Counted from the stretch's first letter, positions 50,209 to 59,825 are shown. The stretch is 61,673 nucleotides of DNA from Rufibacter psychrotolerans (GCF_016924645.1 NZ_JAFFJV010000017.1:1-61673), one strand, 5' to 3'. Numbers and translations: made by a program. The notes: generated by a model from the letters alone, not told the origin.

Positions 50209-50731
50209 ACAGTGATTCAATTGCAGCAGTTAACCTACTCCTGCAAACTGTTTGCATTGCCCCCCTTCAAACACCAAAAGCTTTTGCGGAAAAGAAGAGA
50301 TGGGTAGTTCTATATCGCCTCAAACCATGGGTACCTCGTTCTCCACAAATCACGTGGCCGCGCTGAAAGCGAAATCAATTGAACCAGCACCCGATATTTC
50401 AATCCCATCAACTGCCTCCCGCTTCTTATCCTTTACAGAAACGCTTCCGCTAACGATCCTTTTCTTTCTGGACATAGGCGGCTCTCTCCTTCTCCCAAAC
50501 CTGCCCAAGTGAAATCTCGCGTGCTGGTAAACCCAGGGGCTACTCCCTTGCATTAACAGACCCACCTGTTCGTACCTATAATGTTTCACTTTTAGTAACA
50601 TATACCCCATCCCTCAAATACAAGCCACAGATACCTAGTTTTCCTTCGGCTATGAGGATTATTTTATCCCTCGTTACCATATCAGGCATTAAGATTCATA
50701 GTACAGTGGCCCCGCTAAGGTCTACCTTTCC
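50209..50731. other. Non-coding stretch, no gene seen
   Basis: About 520 bp between convergent genes. An 86-codon frame lies on each strand but neither has a recognisable pattern. Confidence 0.4.
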
Positions 50732-53194
50732 TTAATTACCCCCTGCCCTGTTCACTTCTTCTAAGTCTATCTGGCGCTTCTTCACATCGATCTTCTCGCC
50801 TCTGCTGAAACGGTAGCGTATGTTCACTCTGAAGCTCTGGGTACCGTTATATTGCTGTGAGGTGATTGAATTTCCATTGATAGAGGTTTCACCAGCTATT
50901 CTTTTGGTCCTGAAGATATCTGTCACGCTCAGGCTCAGGTCCAGTTTTTCATTTATAAAGGAGCGTTTCAAGCCAGCATCCACCCACCAGTTAGCCTCCA
51001 ATTTATAGAGACCATAGGCAATCGGGCCCTGATACCCTGCATTTACCTCCATGCGAACCCCTGCGGGCAGTAGTAGGTTATGGTTGGTATGTGCCAGAAA
51101 AGTCACCTGCTTGTTCCGCAACACCTGATCATTTCTGTTTTGGGCAAAGCTTTGATAGAGCAGGGTGGCATTGTTACTCATTTCCCACTTCGCCGATACC
51201 CGCACCGGAGCAACCAAGGTGGCACCCATGCTTTTCATATCATCTATGTTCTGCTGCTGAAGTACGGTGACTTTATCAGACGAAATCTGGGCCGGAACCT
51301 CAGCTATGAAATCCTTTGTAAGGGAGTAGTCCAACACCAGGTTATAACGCTGCCTGAAAGTTTGAGCAAGGGAGAAAGAGTGCGTGTACTGGGGCTTCAG
51401 GTAAGGGTTACCCTGTACCAGCGAATAAGGGTCCAGATAGAACATGAACGGATTAAGCAACTCATATCGCGGCCGGTTTATTCTCCGGTTGTAGCTATAG
51501 CTAATCTGATAATCAACATGCACGTTCTGTTGTAAAAACAAGCTAGGAAACAGGTCCAGGTATCTCCGGGCGGTGCTTTGGTTGAGGGTCTCAGAACGGC
51601 CCTTTGTTAAGGTCTGCTCTGCCCTTAAGCCTCCCTGCAAGTTCCACTTCTTACCAAGTTGAGCAGCGTAGTTAACATAGGCAGCAACAATGTTTTCCTT
51701 ATAAATAAAGTGGTTACTTCTACTCTCGTCTAGTTGTTTACTATCGCCAGTTGCTGTATAAAAGCGGAGCTCATTGTCTGATAGGACATGGCTCGCCTTA
51801 GCTCCCAGTTCCAGTTTACCTGCCTTTCCAAACAGTTTTGTAAAATCAGTTCTTGCTGAGTAAATATCATAACTGGCGGGGTTTTCAGAAAGCAACAGAT
51901 CTGTTCTGACCGGCGATTCATTGCCCAGGCTGTCATACTTATTCAGAAAGGTGCCCTTGTCGTCACTCATCAACCGCACAAAGTCTACATCAGCCGACAG
52001 TGTGGTGCCCAGCGTATCTAGTTTGCCCAAGTAGTGCAGGTTTAAGGTACTGTTGCTATACCGGGTTTTTGATCTGTTTTTGGCATTTACATACAAATCC
52101 TTTAAGGGGTTGGCATGGTGCAAGTATGCGTTTGCCTGCACCTGGTCTTCGGTCTTGTAGTGGGAAACACCCCCTAACATTCCAATGCTATGTTGGTGAT
52201 TGAGGGAATAGTCAGTTCCCATGCGTATAGCAGGCACAAAACGGGACCCCTCTTCTTCCAGCTGCTGGTTTAGCCTCAGGTCTTTGTTTTGAGAAGAGGT
52301 ACGCTGCATGTGGTTGACGCGGAAACTTGTGCGCTCCGCCACATCCAGGCTGGCAAAGGAGTTCCACCTACCTTGCTTGTAGTTCAGGTCGGCGCCGCCG
52401 GTATAGCCGTGCAACTCAGCATACTGATAGCCGGCATACACACTGCCACTCATTCCGGCTTGGGCATTCTTCTTCAGGTTAATGTTGATGATGCCGGAAG
52501 CACCCTCTGCGTCATATTTGGCGGAAGGATTGGTGATGATCTCCAACTCCTTTATATTTTCAGCCGACATGCTCTGCAGCAGGTTCTGCAGCTCTTTACC
52601 ACTCAGGTAAGACGCCCTGCCATCAATCATTACCTGTACCCCCGCCTTCCCGTTCAGCTTTACATTACCTTCCTGGTCTACCCCTACTCCCGGGGATTTT
52701 GTAAGCACTTCATAGGCCGTGGCACCTCCTGCCATGGCAGTGCCTTCCACCATCACTACCATCTTATCAGCTTGGGTTATCACGGTAGGGCGCATGGCTT
52801 GCACCACCACCTCTTGCAGCGTTTCCGTATCTTCCTGTAAAGTAAGGGTGCCGAAGTCTTTGTGCATACCAGACCCGGGCATCTCAAACGTGGCGGTTTC
52901 TAGAGGCCTGTAGCCAATGAAGGTGAGCCGGAGTTTATACTTGCCAGCACCTGGCGCCACAACCTGGAAATTGCCTTCCGCACTGGCTGCTGTTCCGGTC
53001 ACCACGGCCCCGTCGACCTCCTTCAGCACGGCCACATTGACAAAGCCCAGTGGCTGCCCGCTTGCATCACGAACAGAGCCGGAGAGCACTCCTTGGGCCT
53101 GTAGGCTCTGGCTTAAACATATTGACAGGAGCAGAAAAAGAAAGGTAGAGAGTTTCATAGTCTTGTTCATCTTTAAGTTGTCTTCTTTCATCAT
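50732..53194 (-). CDS. TonB-dependent receptor-like outer-membrane protein
   Basis: An outer-membrane beta-barrel protein of about 810-820 residues; starts at 53194, 53170 or 53158 (the last gives MKLSTFLFLLLSICLSQSLQAQ) are all possible. After the signal peptide comes a carboxypeptidase-like regulatory domain (VLSGSVRDASGQPLGFVNVAVL, about 35-120), then a plug with TLQEVVVQAMRPTVITQADKMVVMVEGTAMAGGATAYEVLTKSPGVGVDQEGNVKLNGKAGVQVMIDGRASYLSGKEL in pieces, and an outer membrane beta-barrel of the OMP_b-brl_3 type. It is divergent from a LytS/LytTR pair 428 bp away, the likely regulators. The ligand is unknown. Confidence 0.9.
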   Translation of the reverse strand: MMKEDNLKMNKTMKLSTFLFLLLSICLSQSLQAQGVLSGSVRDASGQPLGFVNVAVLKEVDGAVVTGTAASAEGNFQVVAPGAGKYKLRLTFIGYRPLETATFEMPGSGMHKDFGTLTLQEDTETLQEVVVQAMRPTVITQADKMVVMVEGTAMAGGATAYEVLTKSPGVGVDQEGNVKLNGKAGVQVMIDGRASYLSGKELQNLLQSMSAENIKELEIITNPSAKYDAEGASGIININLKKNAQAGMSGSVYAGYQYAELHGYTGGADLNYKQGRWNSFASLDVAERTSFRVNHMQRTSSQNKDLRLNQQLEEEGSRFVPAIRMGTDYSLNHQHSIGMLGGVSHYKTEDQVQANAYLHHANPLKDLYVNAKNRSKTRYSNSTLNLHYLGKLDTLGTTLSADVDFVRLMSDDKGTFLNKYDSLGNESPVRTDLLLSENPASYDIYSARTDFTKLFGKAGKLELGAKASHVLSDNELRFYTATGDSKQLDESRSNHFIYKENIVAAYVNYAAQLGKKWNLQGGLRAEQTLTKGRSETLNQSTARRYLDLFPSLFLQQNVHVDYQISYSYNRRINRPRYELLNPFMFYLDPYSLVQGNPYLKPQYTHSFSLAQTFRQRYNLVLDYSLTKDFIAEVPAQISSDKVTVLQQQNIDDMKSMGATLVAPVRVSAKWEMSNNATLLYQSFAQNRNDQVLRNKQVTFLAHTNHNLLLPAGVRMEVNAGYQGPIAYGLYKLEANWWVDAGLKRSFINEKLDLSLSVTDIFRTKRIAGETSINGNSITSQQYNGTQSFRVNIRYRFSRGEKIDVKKRQIDLEEVNRAGGN

Positions 53195-53622
53195 CAGCGT
53201 TGCGCTGTTGGTAGATCAAAGATTTAGAGACAAGGTAGGCTATGAAACCTCATTCCATTGAATCGGGCTTTTAGGGGAATGAATCGGGAGAGAACCTCAA
53301 TGAAAAAGAAAGGCTATGGGATGGAACACCTAACTGGTGTGTAAACAATTGATGTTTTGCATTTCCTATTTGGAGGGATCATCGGGTTCATCGTCTGCTA
53401 GCACTGTCGTTTTAAGGTTATTTATGTAAAAACAGCCCCAAAACAAAAATCTACCCCATCATAAAGACACAAGCGAACTATTAGGCAAGTGATGAAAGGA
53501 AAGCTCTAAACTACTTCCCGATGGGGATGCAAAGTCAGTCTCCTGTGCTTGCAAAATAGCAGGAACTTGCAGTAATTGGCTTTTCTCACCAATACCTATT
53601 TACCCAACCTCCTGCCCCGCAG
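53195..53622. other. Divergent control region, TonB receptor and lytS
   Basis: About 430 bp with one family A palindrome and no gene. No clear LytTR direct repeat could be picked by eye. Confidence 0.4.
53409..53444. repeat. Family A palindrome
   Basis: GTTTTAAGGTTATTT, atgt, AAAAACAGCCCCAAAAC, nearly the same left arm as the copy at 13820. Confidence 0.65.
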
Positions 53623-54678
53623 ATGCGCTTTCATCGTAACCTTTTACTGACAAGAATTGGTACAGCTGCCTTCACATCAGTATTCTTCTACTACACGTTT
53701 GTCTTTATCAACCTGGGTACCATTTTCTGGTATGAGGCTAGTGCCTTAAGAGAATTGCTGCTGGTGTTCCTGTTCCTGCTTTCCACGTTCTGGGTACACG
53801 GTAAAATTGCGACCCTTTTCAATGCTCCCCCCTTTACCCAACTGCCTGGTTATAGCAAGGCCTTTATAGAGGCCGCTTCTGTTATTGTAGTCAGCCTCTT
53901 TTTGTGTCTTCTTTTTGTCTACGTACCAACCTTTATTCTCCTGCCCGACACTGAGGTGCTGCCCATACGGGTAAGGTTGGGCTTTGTGGTAGGAGCCATT
54001 ATTTCCCTCTTCTTCTATTATTTTGTAGAGCGCGAACGGAAAATAAAGCAGCTGCAGGCAGAGCATTTACGGGCAGAGCAACTGCAAAAAGAGAGTTATC
54101 AGGCACAACTGGAGGCACTGAAAAACCAGGTAAACCCGCACTTCCTGTTCAACAGCTTAAACGTGCTTAATTCGCTCATCTATGTAGACCAGGACAAGGC
54201 TACCCAGTTCCTGAGCCAGCTTTCAGAAGTTTACCGTTTCCTGCTTGACAATAGCAGCAAACAACTGGTGCCATTGAAAAAGGAGCTTGAACTGGTACAT
54301 GCCTACATCTACCTGTTGAAGACACGGTTTGGTGAAAATGTGCAGTTTAAAGTACAAGTGCCTGATGCATACCAGCAGTTGGAGCTCCCGTCTACTGCGG
54401 TGCAAATGCTACTTGAGAACGCAATCAAGCACAATGGTTCCACTCCTCAAAAGCCGCTTCTGATTTCTATTTTTGTGGCAGAAGGCAAGCTGGTGGTTAA
54501 AAACAACCTGCAGCCGCGGCTAGAGGAAGTGAATTCAAACGGAATAGGCTTAAAGAACATTGGCACCCGGTACAGCTATCTCACAAAACATAAAGTGGAG
54601 ATAGAGCAAACGGAGGAGGCATTTACAGTGCGTCTGCCGTTACTAAAAGTAGAGCAACATGAAAACTCTGATTATTGA
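53623..54678 (+). CDS. LytS/YehU-type sensor histidine kinase
   Basis: A 351-residue membrane kinase. Four spans fill residues 10-145 (for example TSVFFYYTFVFINLGTIFW and FVVGAIISLFFYYFVE). A coiled linker follows (QLQAEHLRAEQLQKESYQAQLEALKNQ), then the His_kinase domain with the phospho-His at 173 in VNPHFLFNSLNVLN. The ATPase part holds AVQMLLENAIKHNG and GIGLKNIGTRYSYL. It would sense a membrane signal and phosphorylate the LytTR regulator, whose gene starts 20 bp before this one ends. The divergent TonB receptor gene is the likely target. Confidence 0.93.
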   Translation: MRFHRNLLLTRIGTAAFTSVFFYYTFVFINLGTIFWYEASALRELLLVFLFLLSTFWVHGKIATLFNAPPFTQLPGYSKAFIEAASVIVVSLFLCLLFVYVPTFILLPDTEVLPIRVRLGFVVGAIISLFFYYFVERERKIKQLQAEHLRAEQLQKESYQAQLEALKNQVNPHFLFNSLNVLNSLIYVDQDKATQFLSQLSEVYRFLLDNSSKQLVPLKKELELVHAYIYLLKTRFGENVQFKVQVPDAYQQLELPSTAVQMLLENAIKHNGSTPQKPLLISIFVAEGKLVVKNNLQPRLEEVNSNGIGLKNIGTRYSYLTKHKVEIEQTEEAFTVRLPLLKVEQHENSDY

Positions 54679-55417
54679 AGATGAGCAACTGGCCGCCGAT
54701 GCCCTTGCTGCCATCATCACCCGGCTCAGGCCCGAAGCAGCCATTGTAGCCAAAATTGGTTCTGTAGAGGAGGCGGTAGAATGGCTAACATTGCACCAGA
54801 GCCCGGATCTGATCTTTTGCGACATTCACTTATCAGACGGCAGCAGTTTTGAGATTTTCAAACTGGTAGAGGTAAAATGTCCCGTCATCTTCACAACGGC
54901 CTACAACCAGTATGCCATAGAGGCCTTCCAGGTGAACAGCGTTGATTACCTGCTCAAGCCAATAAAGCCCATGGAGGTAGCAAGGGCTATAAAGAAGCAC
55001 GAAGATCTGAAACAACACCATGTCTCCCAGGAACTAAGCAACCTTCGCCAATTGGTTCAGTCGTCACAGCCACAGGCCGCCCGTTCACGGTTTCTTGTAA
55101 AAAGCGGGCAATCTATCAAAGCTATACCTGTTGAAGAAGTATCTTATTTCTGGGCCGAAGAAGGCGTGGTATTTCTGGTAACGCAACAAGGTAAACGGTA
55201 CATCATCAATTACACCCTTGACCAGTTGGAAGAGCAACTGGGTAAAACAGCTTTTTTCCGTGCCAACCGGCAACTCATTGTTCATATACACGCGGTGCGG
55301 GAAGTTAGGCCTTATTTCAAAGGTCGTTTGCACCTGTTGCTTCAACCTGCTCCAGAAACAGACATTATCGTGAGCAATAGCAAAGCCAATGCTTTCAAAG
55401 AATGGCTGGACCAGTAG
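54659..55417 (+). CDS. LytTR-family response regulator
   Basis: A 252-residue two-component regulator. The receiver domain (1-120) carries Asp55 in IFCDIHLSDGSSF, the conserved Thr in FTTAYNQYAIEAF and Lys in DYLLKPIKP. A linker rich in Gln/Ser joins a LytTR DNA-binding domain at about 145-250 (FLVKSGQSIKAIPVEEVSYFWAEEGVVFLVT ... FFRANRQLIVHIHAVREVRPYFKGRLHL). It overlaps the kinase gene by 20 bp. It probably acts on the divergent TonB receptor promoter. Confidence 0.95.
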   Translation: MKTLIIEDEQLAADALAAIITRLRPEAAIVAKIGSVEEAVEWLTLHQSPDLIFCDIHLSDGSSFEIFKLVEVKCPVIFTTAYNQYAIEAFQVNSVDYLLKPIKPMEVARAIKKHEDLKQHHVSQELSNLRQLVQSSQPQAARSRFLVKSGQSIKAIPVEEVSYFWAEEGVVFLVTQQGKRYIINYTLDQLEEQLGKTAFFRANRQLIVHIHAVREVRPYFKGRLHLLLQPAPETDIIVSNSKANAFKEWLDQ

Positions 55418-55827
55418 TAGCGTTTGTAGGGCATCAATAGGCTTATCAACTTTCTAAATTGCTCATCCAAGGGTTTCTTAAGGCTGTCTAGTGTTCTACT
55501 ACTATCTCCAAGAGTGATAAAATGAACTGCTTTATAATAAACCTGAAACTCATGTATTGAAGAAGAGCTATAGAAACTTGGAGAGTACTTTCCCCTAACC
55601 ACGGGCAACACCAGTCACTTTCAAATAAGCGAATACCTGCTAAGAAGGCCCTCTATAATTCTGCAGTTAACGGATGTAATGCTGTTGGAAAAGGATGTGG
55701 TATGGCTGAAATACCATATGAATTTTTAAGTTTACAACCTCATTGCAATGCCACCATCCAGAAAGCCGTTCCTACCTTTTGGGAGACCTCTTCTTCCCAG
55801 TAGCACAGACAGCATAAGAACCTCTTA
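55418..55827. other. Non-coding stretch, no gene seen
   Basis: About 410 AT-rich bp. No ORF, repeat or clear promoter box is seen. Confidence 0.4.
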
Positions 55828-56936
55828 ATGAAAAGAAAATACATTTTAAGTTTTTTTGCCATAGCCCTGCTCCTCGCTTTAGGCGTAACCGGTTGCTATG
55901 TCAATAACCAGCTTGGCAAAGTAGACTCCCAAAAGGAGCGCAAAAGTGAATATTCCAAAATCCCCTATTATTCACCTGGGAAAGATGAATTCGTTAGCCC
56001 CAAAGAGATAGTCTATTACGCTGAAAAGGTAACCGGGGGAAACTCTGGTTTTGCGAGATTTTTCAAAACCTCTCCCAATGCCCCAAAGTCTGAGTTGCCC
56101 AAACGCATGCTCACAAAAAGGATTTCCCTGAAGTGCCTTCTTCTTATGCTGCCTATTGGTTAGGGCATTCCACAGCTATCATTGAGCTTGACGGACACCG
56201 TGTTCTGATTGACCCGGTGTTTGGGAACGCGGGCCCCTTACCAATGATTGCCAAAAGGATGAGTGTATCCCCATTGATAAGGGAGGAACTCCCGGACATT
56301 GATGTTGTCATCATCACCCATGACCACTATGATCACCTGGAAGCGGAAACCATGAAGTTTTTAGCCGATAAAGACATACAGTTCATCGCACCGCTAGCCG
56401 TGGGAACCAGGTTACAGGGCTGGGGAGTCCCGAAAAACAAAATAACGGAACTGGGTTGGTACCGGTCTGTGACCCACGGATCACTGAGTATTACAGCCTG
56501 CCCTACGGTGCATTACTCCGGGAGAAGTTACAATGACAGAAACAAGACCCTTTGGGCTTCCTATGTAATTAAGGGGAAAGAGAAGAACGTATACTGGAGC
56601 GGCGATACGGGCTATGGAGAGCATTTCAAGGAAATAGGCAGCAAGTACGGCCCCTTTGATCTGGCCTTTATGGAGATTGATGCTTGGAACAATGGATGGC
56701 CAAACACCCACCTTTTCCCGGAACAGGTTATCAAAGCTTGCCAGGATGTAAATGCCAGAATCCTGTTCCCGATCCATTTCTCCACCTTTGATCTGGCATT
56801 ACATCCCTGGGATGAATCTATCAATATGGTGGCTGATTTGGCCGCACAGAACAACTTAGAACTAATAACACCGGTGATGGGGCAGAAGGTGATACCGGGA
56901 GAAACCAAGACAACAGAATGGTGGATGCTGAAATAA
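55828..56936 (+). pseudogene. MBL-fold metallo-hydrolase, frameshifted
   Basis: The 5' frame (55828-56163) gives a lipoprotein-like start (ALGVTGCYVNNQLGK) and runs into a wrong frame after about 95 codons. The 3' frame (to 56936) gives an MBL-fold hydrolase of the UlaG/NAPE-PLD-like group with WLGHSTAIIELDG, the metal motif THDHYDHLE, HYSGRSYNDRN, YWSGDTGYG and FPIHFSTFDLALHPW. Adding one A in the A5 run at about 56113-56121 joins the two frames into KDFPEVPSSYAAYWLGHST. It is a recent frameshift, a sequencing error or a slippage site. The C-terminal domain could still be made from an internal start, but without export. Confidence 0.85.
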
Positions 56937-57017
56937 ATGTGTCAGAAAAGTAAGTTTGCCTATGGGTGAGAGGTTCCAGAGATTAGGATAACGGCGCTGG
57001 TAGACTTCTGCACAGGC

Positions 57018-57112
57018 ATTTTTCTTCAAAACAATCCTACTTCAGCTATCCCGTTTGCTGTTTGTTTGCCGAGGTTCTGTCGTTAACTTTCGCTTCAAGT
57101 CTAGCAAATACT
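57018..57112. repeat. Family D repeat copy 2
   Basis: Similar to 48491-48590 from the CTTCAAAA-AATCC block to AAGTCTAGCAAATACTA, with small indels in the middle. Confidence 0.6.
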
Positions 57113-57474
57113 ATCATTGAAGTAAAATAAAAAGGTGTCTCACTCTGGGGCCTGCAACTAAAGATTTTAAAAAAGGCCTCACCCGTTTTGCGGAGAAAGA
57201 GCCTGCAAAAACAGCTTTCGCGAGGGTTGCACTTCATGCATATACTGAACTGTTGAACTCACCCAAATAAATAGCCACGCAAAAACCGGCTCTACCTGTC
57301 TGCCCCAAGCGTTTCATTCAGGTTAACATATCCTCTCCCATCATATACAGGCTACCATGCATCCCCCTTTGCTGCGTAAAAAGGAAGGCGCGTAAAAAAA
57401 CACGCACTTAAGATCAGAATATATAACTGAAGAATTTCCGGGGAAGGCAGAAGTCGTACGTATATGGATGCCCA

Positions 57475-57521
57475 TGTAGTAGAAAGCCTGTAGGATGATG
57501 TCTTGCAGGCTTTCTACTACA
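57475..57521. repeat. Perfect inverted repeat
   Basis: TGTAGTAGAAAGCCTG pairs perfectly with CAGGCTTTCTACTACA around a 15-nt loop. There is no T run and no adjacent gene; the role is unknown. Confidence 0.7.
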
Positions 57522-57688
57522 TAACAGAGTACAAGTAGGGAGCGAACCCCAATAGTGTCAAGCAAGAGCCACTACTTACTTTATAGAGCTAAATGCGGTA
57601 AGCTATGGCTTTGTTTCACCTTTCCAATTACTAGAAGCTAGAAACAGAGTCGCATCCAAAAGGGTCCGGTGTATGGCCAAATTAAAAC

Positions 57689-57723
57689 AAAAAGCCCTGT
57701 AAGAATCATCTTACAGGGCTTTT
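57689..57723 (-). terminator. Terminator downstream of tRNA-Ser
   Basis: AAAAAGCCCTGTAAGA and TCTTACAGGGCTTTT form a strong hairpin with a T run on the minus strand, 12 nt after the tRNA 3' end. Confidence 0.9.
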
Positions 57724-57734
57724 CTGCATTTCAG

Positions 57735-57821
57735 CGGAGAGGGGGGGATTCGAACCCCCGATACCGTTTCCAGTATACACACTTTCCAGGCGTGCTCATT
57801 CGACCACTCTGACACCTCTCC
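57735..57821 (-). tRNA. tRNA-Ser (anticodon GGA)
   Basis: On the minus strand the acceptor stem GGAGAGG/CCTCTCC, D arm, the anticodon arm CACGC-CTGGAAA-GTGTG with anticodon GGA, a long variable arm (TATACTGGAAACGGTATC) and the T arm GGGGGTTCGAATCCCCC are all seen. The long variable arm identifies a serine tRNA reading UCC/UCU. The discriminator base is G and CCA is not encoded. Confidence 0.97.
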
Positions 57822-57897
57822 GTGGTCTTAAATTTCGGAATGCAAAGAAAGGGAGAAGCTTTTGCTTTTGCAAGCCCCCGCCCCCACTTTGTGCAAA

Positions 57898-58968
57898 TTA
57901 TCGGGTGGTCATCTCCCCTCGCAGGTCGGTTTGCAGCTGGCAGGCAATCTGTTCCCTGGTGAGATCCTGCCCCAGCACAAACATCAGCTTGGTCACGGCT
58001 GCCTCGGTGCTCAGGTCCAGGCCGCCCACCACGCCCATCTCCTTCAGGTACATACTGGTTTCATACTGGCCCTGGTGCACCTCCCCTTCCTCGCACTGCG
58101 ACACGTTCAGGATGGTGATGCCCCGACCGATGGCTTCGCGCAGCAGCGTCAGGAACCAGGGGTACGTGGGCGCATTGCCGGCCCCGAAGGTTTCCAGCAC
58201 CACGCCCTTCAGGCCTTCGGCCTCCAGCATGGACTTGATGATGGCAGGGCTTATGCCCGGAAAAAGCTTGAGAACCGCCACCTGGCTTTCCATGCGCTGG
58301 TAGACATGCAGCGGGTTGGCCGGGGCCGGTAAGATAGCCGGCGGGTTGTACTCAATATCAATACCGGCCTTGGCAAGCTGCGGGTATTTGCCCGAATGGA
58401 AGGCGTTGAAGTGCCGGCTTTCTACCTTGGTAGACCGGTTGCCGCGCAGCAACACCGTGTTGAAGAAAATGCTTACCTCGGGCACCAGGGTCTTGCCCAC
58501 CCTATGGGCGGAGGCTATCTCCAGGGCGGTGATGAGGTTACGCCGCGCGTCGGTGCGCATCCGGCCAATGGGTACCTGGGCTCCCGTGAAAATAACGGGC
58601 TTGTCCAGGTTCTCCAGCAGGAAGCTCAGCGCCGAGGCGCTGTAGGCCATGGTGTCGGTGCCATGCAGGATCACAAACCCGTCGTACTCCTGGTAGTTCA
58701 CCTGGATGATTTGGGCCAGTTTGATCCAGTGCTCCACCCCCACATTGGAGGAGTCAATGGGCGGGTCCAGGCTCAGGACCGTGAGCATCACCTTGAACTG
58801 GCGCATCTCGGGCACGCGGTGAATCACCTCGCTAAAATCAAAGGGCACCAGGTGGTTGTCTTCCTTGTCAGAGACCATCCCGATGGTACCACCCGTGTAA
58901 ATAAGCAAAATGGAGGCTTCCGGGTCCCGGGGGGCCGCCGTATTGATATTTACCTTTAAAAACTTCAT
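57898..58968 (-). CDS. ansA: L-asparaginase type I
   Basis: A 356-residue cytosolic asparaginase that converts L-asparagine to aspartate and ammonia. The two catalytic motifs are visible: IYTGGTIGM with Thr25 or Thr28 near the start and LHGTDTMAYSASAL with Thr104-Asp105. FTGAQVPIGRMRTDARRNL and LRGNRSTKVESRHFNAFHS are typical. No signal peptide is present. The start is ATG 58968, 5 bp after the tatD stop; the longer frame overlaps tatD. It is probably co-transcribed with tatD. Some related enzymes also act on glutamine, but asparagine is the main call. Confidence 0.94.
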   Translation of the reverse strand: MKFLKVNINTAAPRDPEASILLIYTGGTIGMVSDKEDNHLVPFDFSEVIHRVPEMRQFKVMLTVLSLDPPIDSSNVGVEHWIKLAQIIQVNYQEYDGFVILHGTDTMAYSASALSFLLENLDKPVIFTGAQVPIGRMRTDARRNLITALEIASAHRVGKTLVPEVSIFFNTVLLRGNRSTKVESRHFNAFHSGKYPQLAKAGIDIEYNPPAILPAPANPLHVYQRMESQVAVLKLFPGISPAIIKSMLEAEGLKGVVLETFGAGNAPTYPWFLTLLREAIGRGITILNVSQCEEGEVHQGQYETSMYLKEMGVVGGLDLSTEAAVTKLMFVLGQDLTREQIACQLQTDLRGEMTTR

Positions 58969-58972
58969 AGTA

Positions 58973-59734
58973 TCAGGCAAAGAGGTTTTGGGCGTTGGCC
59001 GTTGTGGCCGCGGCAACCTCGTCTAGGGTGAGTGATTTAACTTCTGCAATCCGTTGCGCCACGTAAGGAAGAAAGGCGGGTTCGTTCCGTTTTCCGCGCT
59101 TGGGTACCGGTGCAAGATACGGACTGTCTGTTTCCAATACTATGTATTTTAGGTCTATCTCGCGCAAAACAGGCTCTAAACCGCCGTTCTTGAAGGTACT
59201 TACGCCGCCAATGCCCAAAAGAAAATTTTGATCCACAGCGGCTTGCGCCTCCTCTACGGTGCCCGAAAAACAATGGAAAATTCCCCTGAGCCTGCCGTCC
59301 TGCTGTTCCCGGATAATCTCCAGGGTGTCTTTGAAGGCGTCGCGGGTGTGCAGCACAATGGGAATCTGGCGGGCTTTGGCCCAGCCGCACTGGATGCGCA
59401 GGGCCTCCTGCTGCTCCAGGATGAAGGTCTTGTCCCAGTAGTAATCCAGGCCGGCCTCTCCCACCCCTTTGAAGGACCGCCGCTCAAACCATTGTTCCAG
59501 TTGGGCCAGCACATCCCGGTAGTCCTGGAAAACGTGGCACGGGTGCAGCCCCAGCAGCGAGTGGCACCAGGGGTGGCGCTCTTCCAGCTGCAGCATGGCG
59601 TCTAAGGAGGCAAGGTCAATGTTGGGCATGTAGATTTCGGCCACGTGCGCCTCCTGGGCCCGCTGCAGCATTTCTTCCAGGTCCTGGCCAAACTCAGGCG
59701 AAAATACGTGGGCGTGCGAATCTATGTAGTGCAT
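58973..59734 (-). CDS. TatD-family metal-dependent hydrolase
   Basis: A 253-residue TIM-barrel hydrolase of the TatD family, 3'-5' DNases and related enzymes. The metal ligands are seen in YIDSHAHV (His7, His9), the Glu of GEAGLDYYWDK, the His of VLHTRDAF, the His of FHCFSGT and the Asp in LETDSPYLAP. Length is normal. It is the first gene of a pair with ansA. A stretch within it (about 59150-59180, plus strand) resembles family A, but the reading frame is unbroken. Confidence 0.93.
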   Translation of the reverse strand: MHYIDSHAHVFSPEFGQDLEEMLQRAQEAHVAEIYMPNIDLASLDAMLQLEERHPWCHSLLGLHPCHVFQDYRDVLAQLEQWFERRSFKGVGEAGLDYYWDKTFILEQQEALRIQCGWAKARQIPIVLHTRDAFKDTLEIIREQQDGRLRGIFHCFSGTVEEAQAAVDQNFLLGIGGVSTFKNGGLEPVLREIDLKYIVLETDSPYLAPVPKRGKRNEPAFLPYVAQRIAEVKSLTLDEVAAATTANAQNLFA

Positions 59735-59757
59735 GAAAACTTATAAACGTAAGGTCT

Positions 59758-59793
59758 GTTTAGGGCCCGATTTTCAGAAAAGGCCCCAAAAAC
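59758..59793. repeat. Family A palindrome
   Basis: GTTTAGGGCCCGATTTT, cag, AAAAGGCCCCAAAAAC, just upstream of the tatD start and downstream of the glycosyltransferase stop. Confidence 0.75.
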
Positions 59794-59825
59794 GCAAAGA
59801 TAAACGATAATCAGGCGCCATTTGC

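Larger units (their letters stand above)
56937..57688. other. Non-coding stretch with a repeat and a hairpin
   Basis: About 750 bp before the tRNA, with no gene seen. It holds family D copy 2 and a perfect 16-bp inverted repeat. Confidence 0.45.

Noticed and set aside
57735..57821. tRNA-Ser as the attachment site of an integrated element
   Set aside because: No integrase gene and no duplicated tRNA 3' end were seen within the window.
26802..59183. Family A copies inside the amidohydrolase gene (26802-26832) and tatD (59147-59183)
   Set aside because: Both resemble the core (GTTTAAGGCCCTTTT..., TTTTAGG...AAAACAGGC) but code for ordinary residues in intact frames; they are too degenerate to call.
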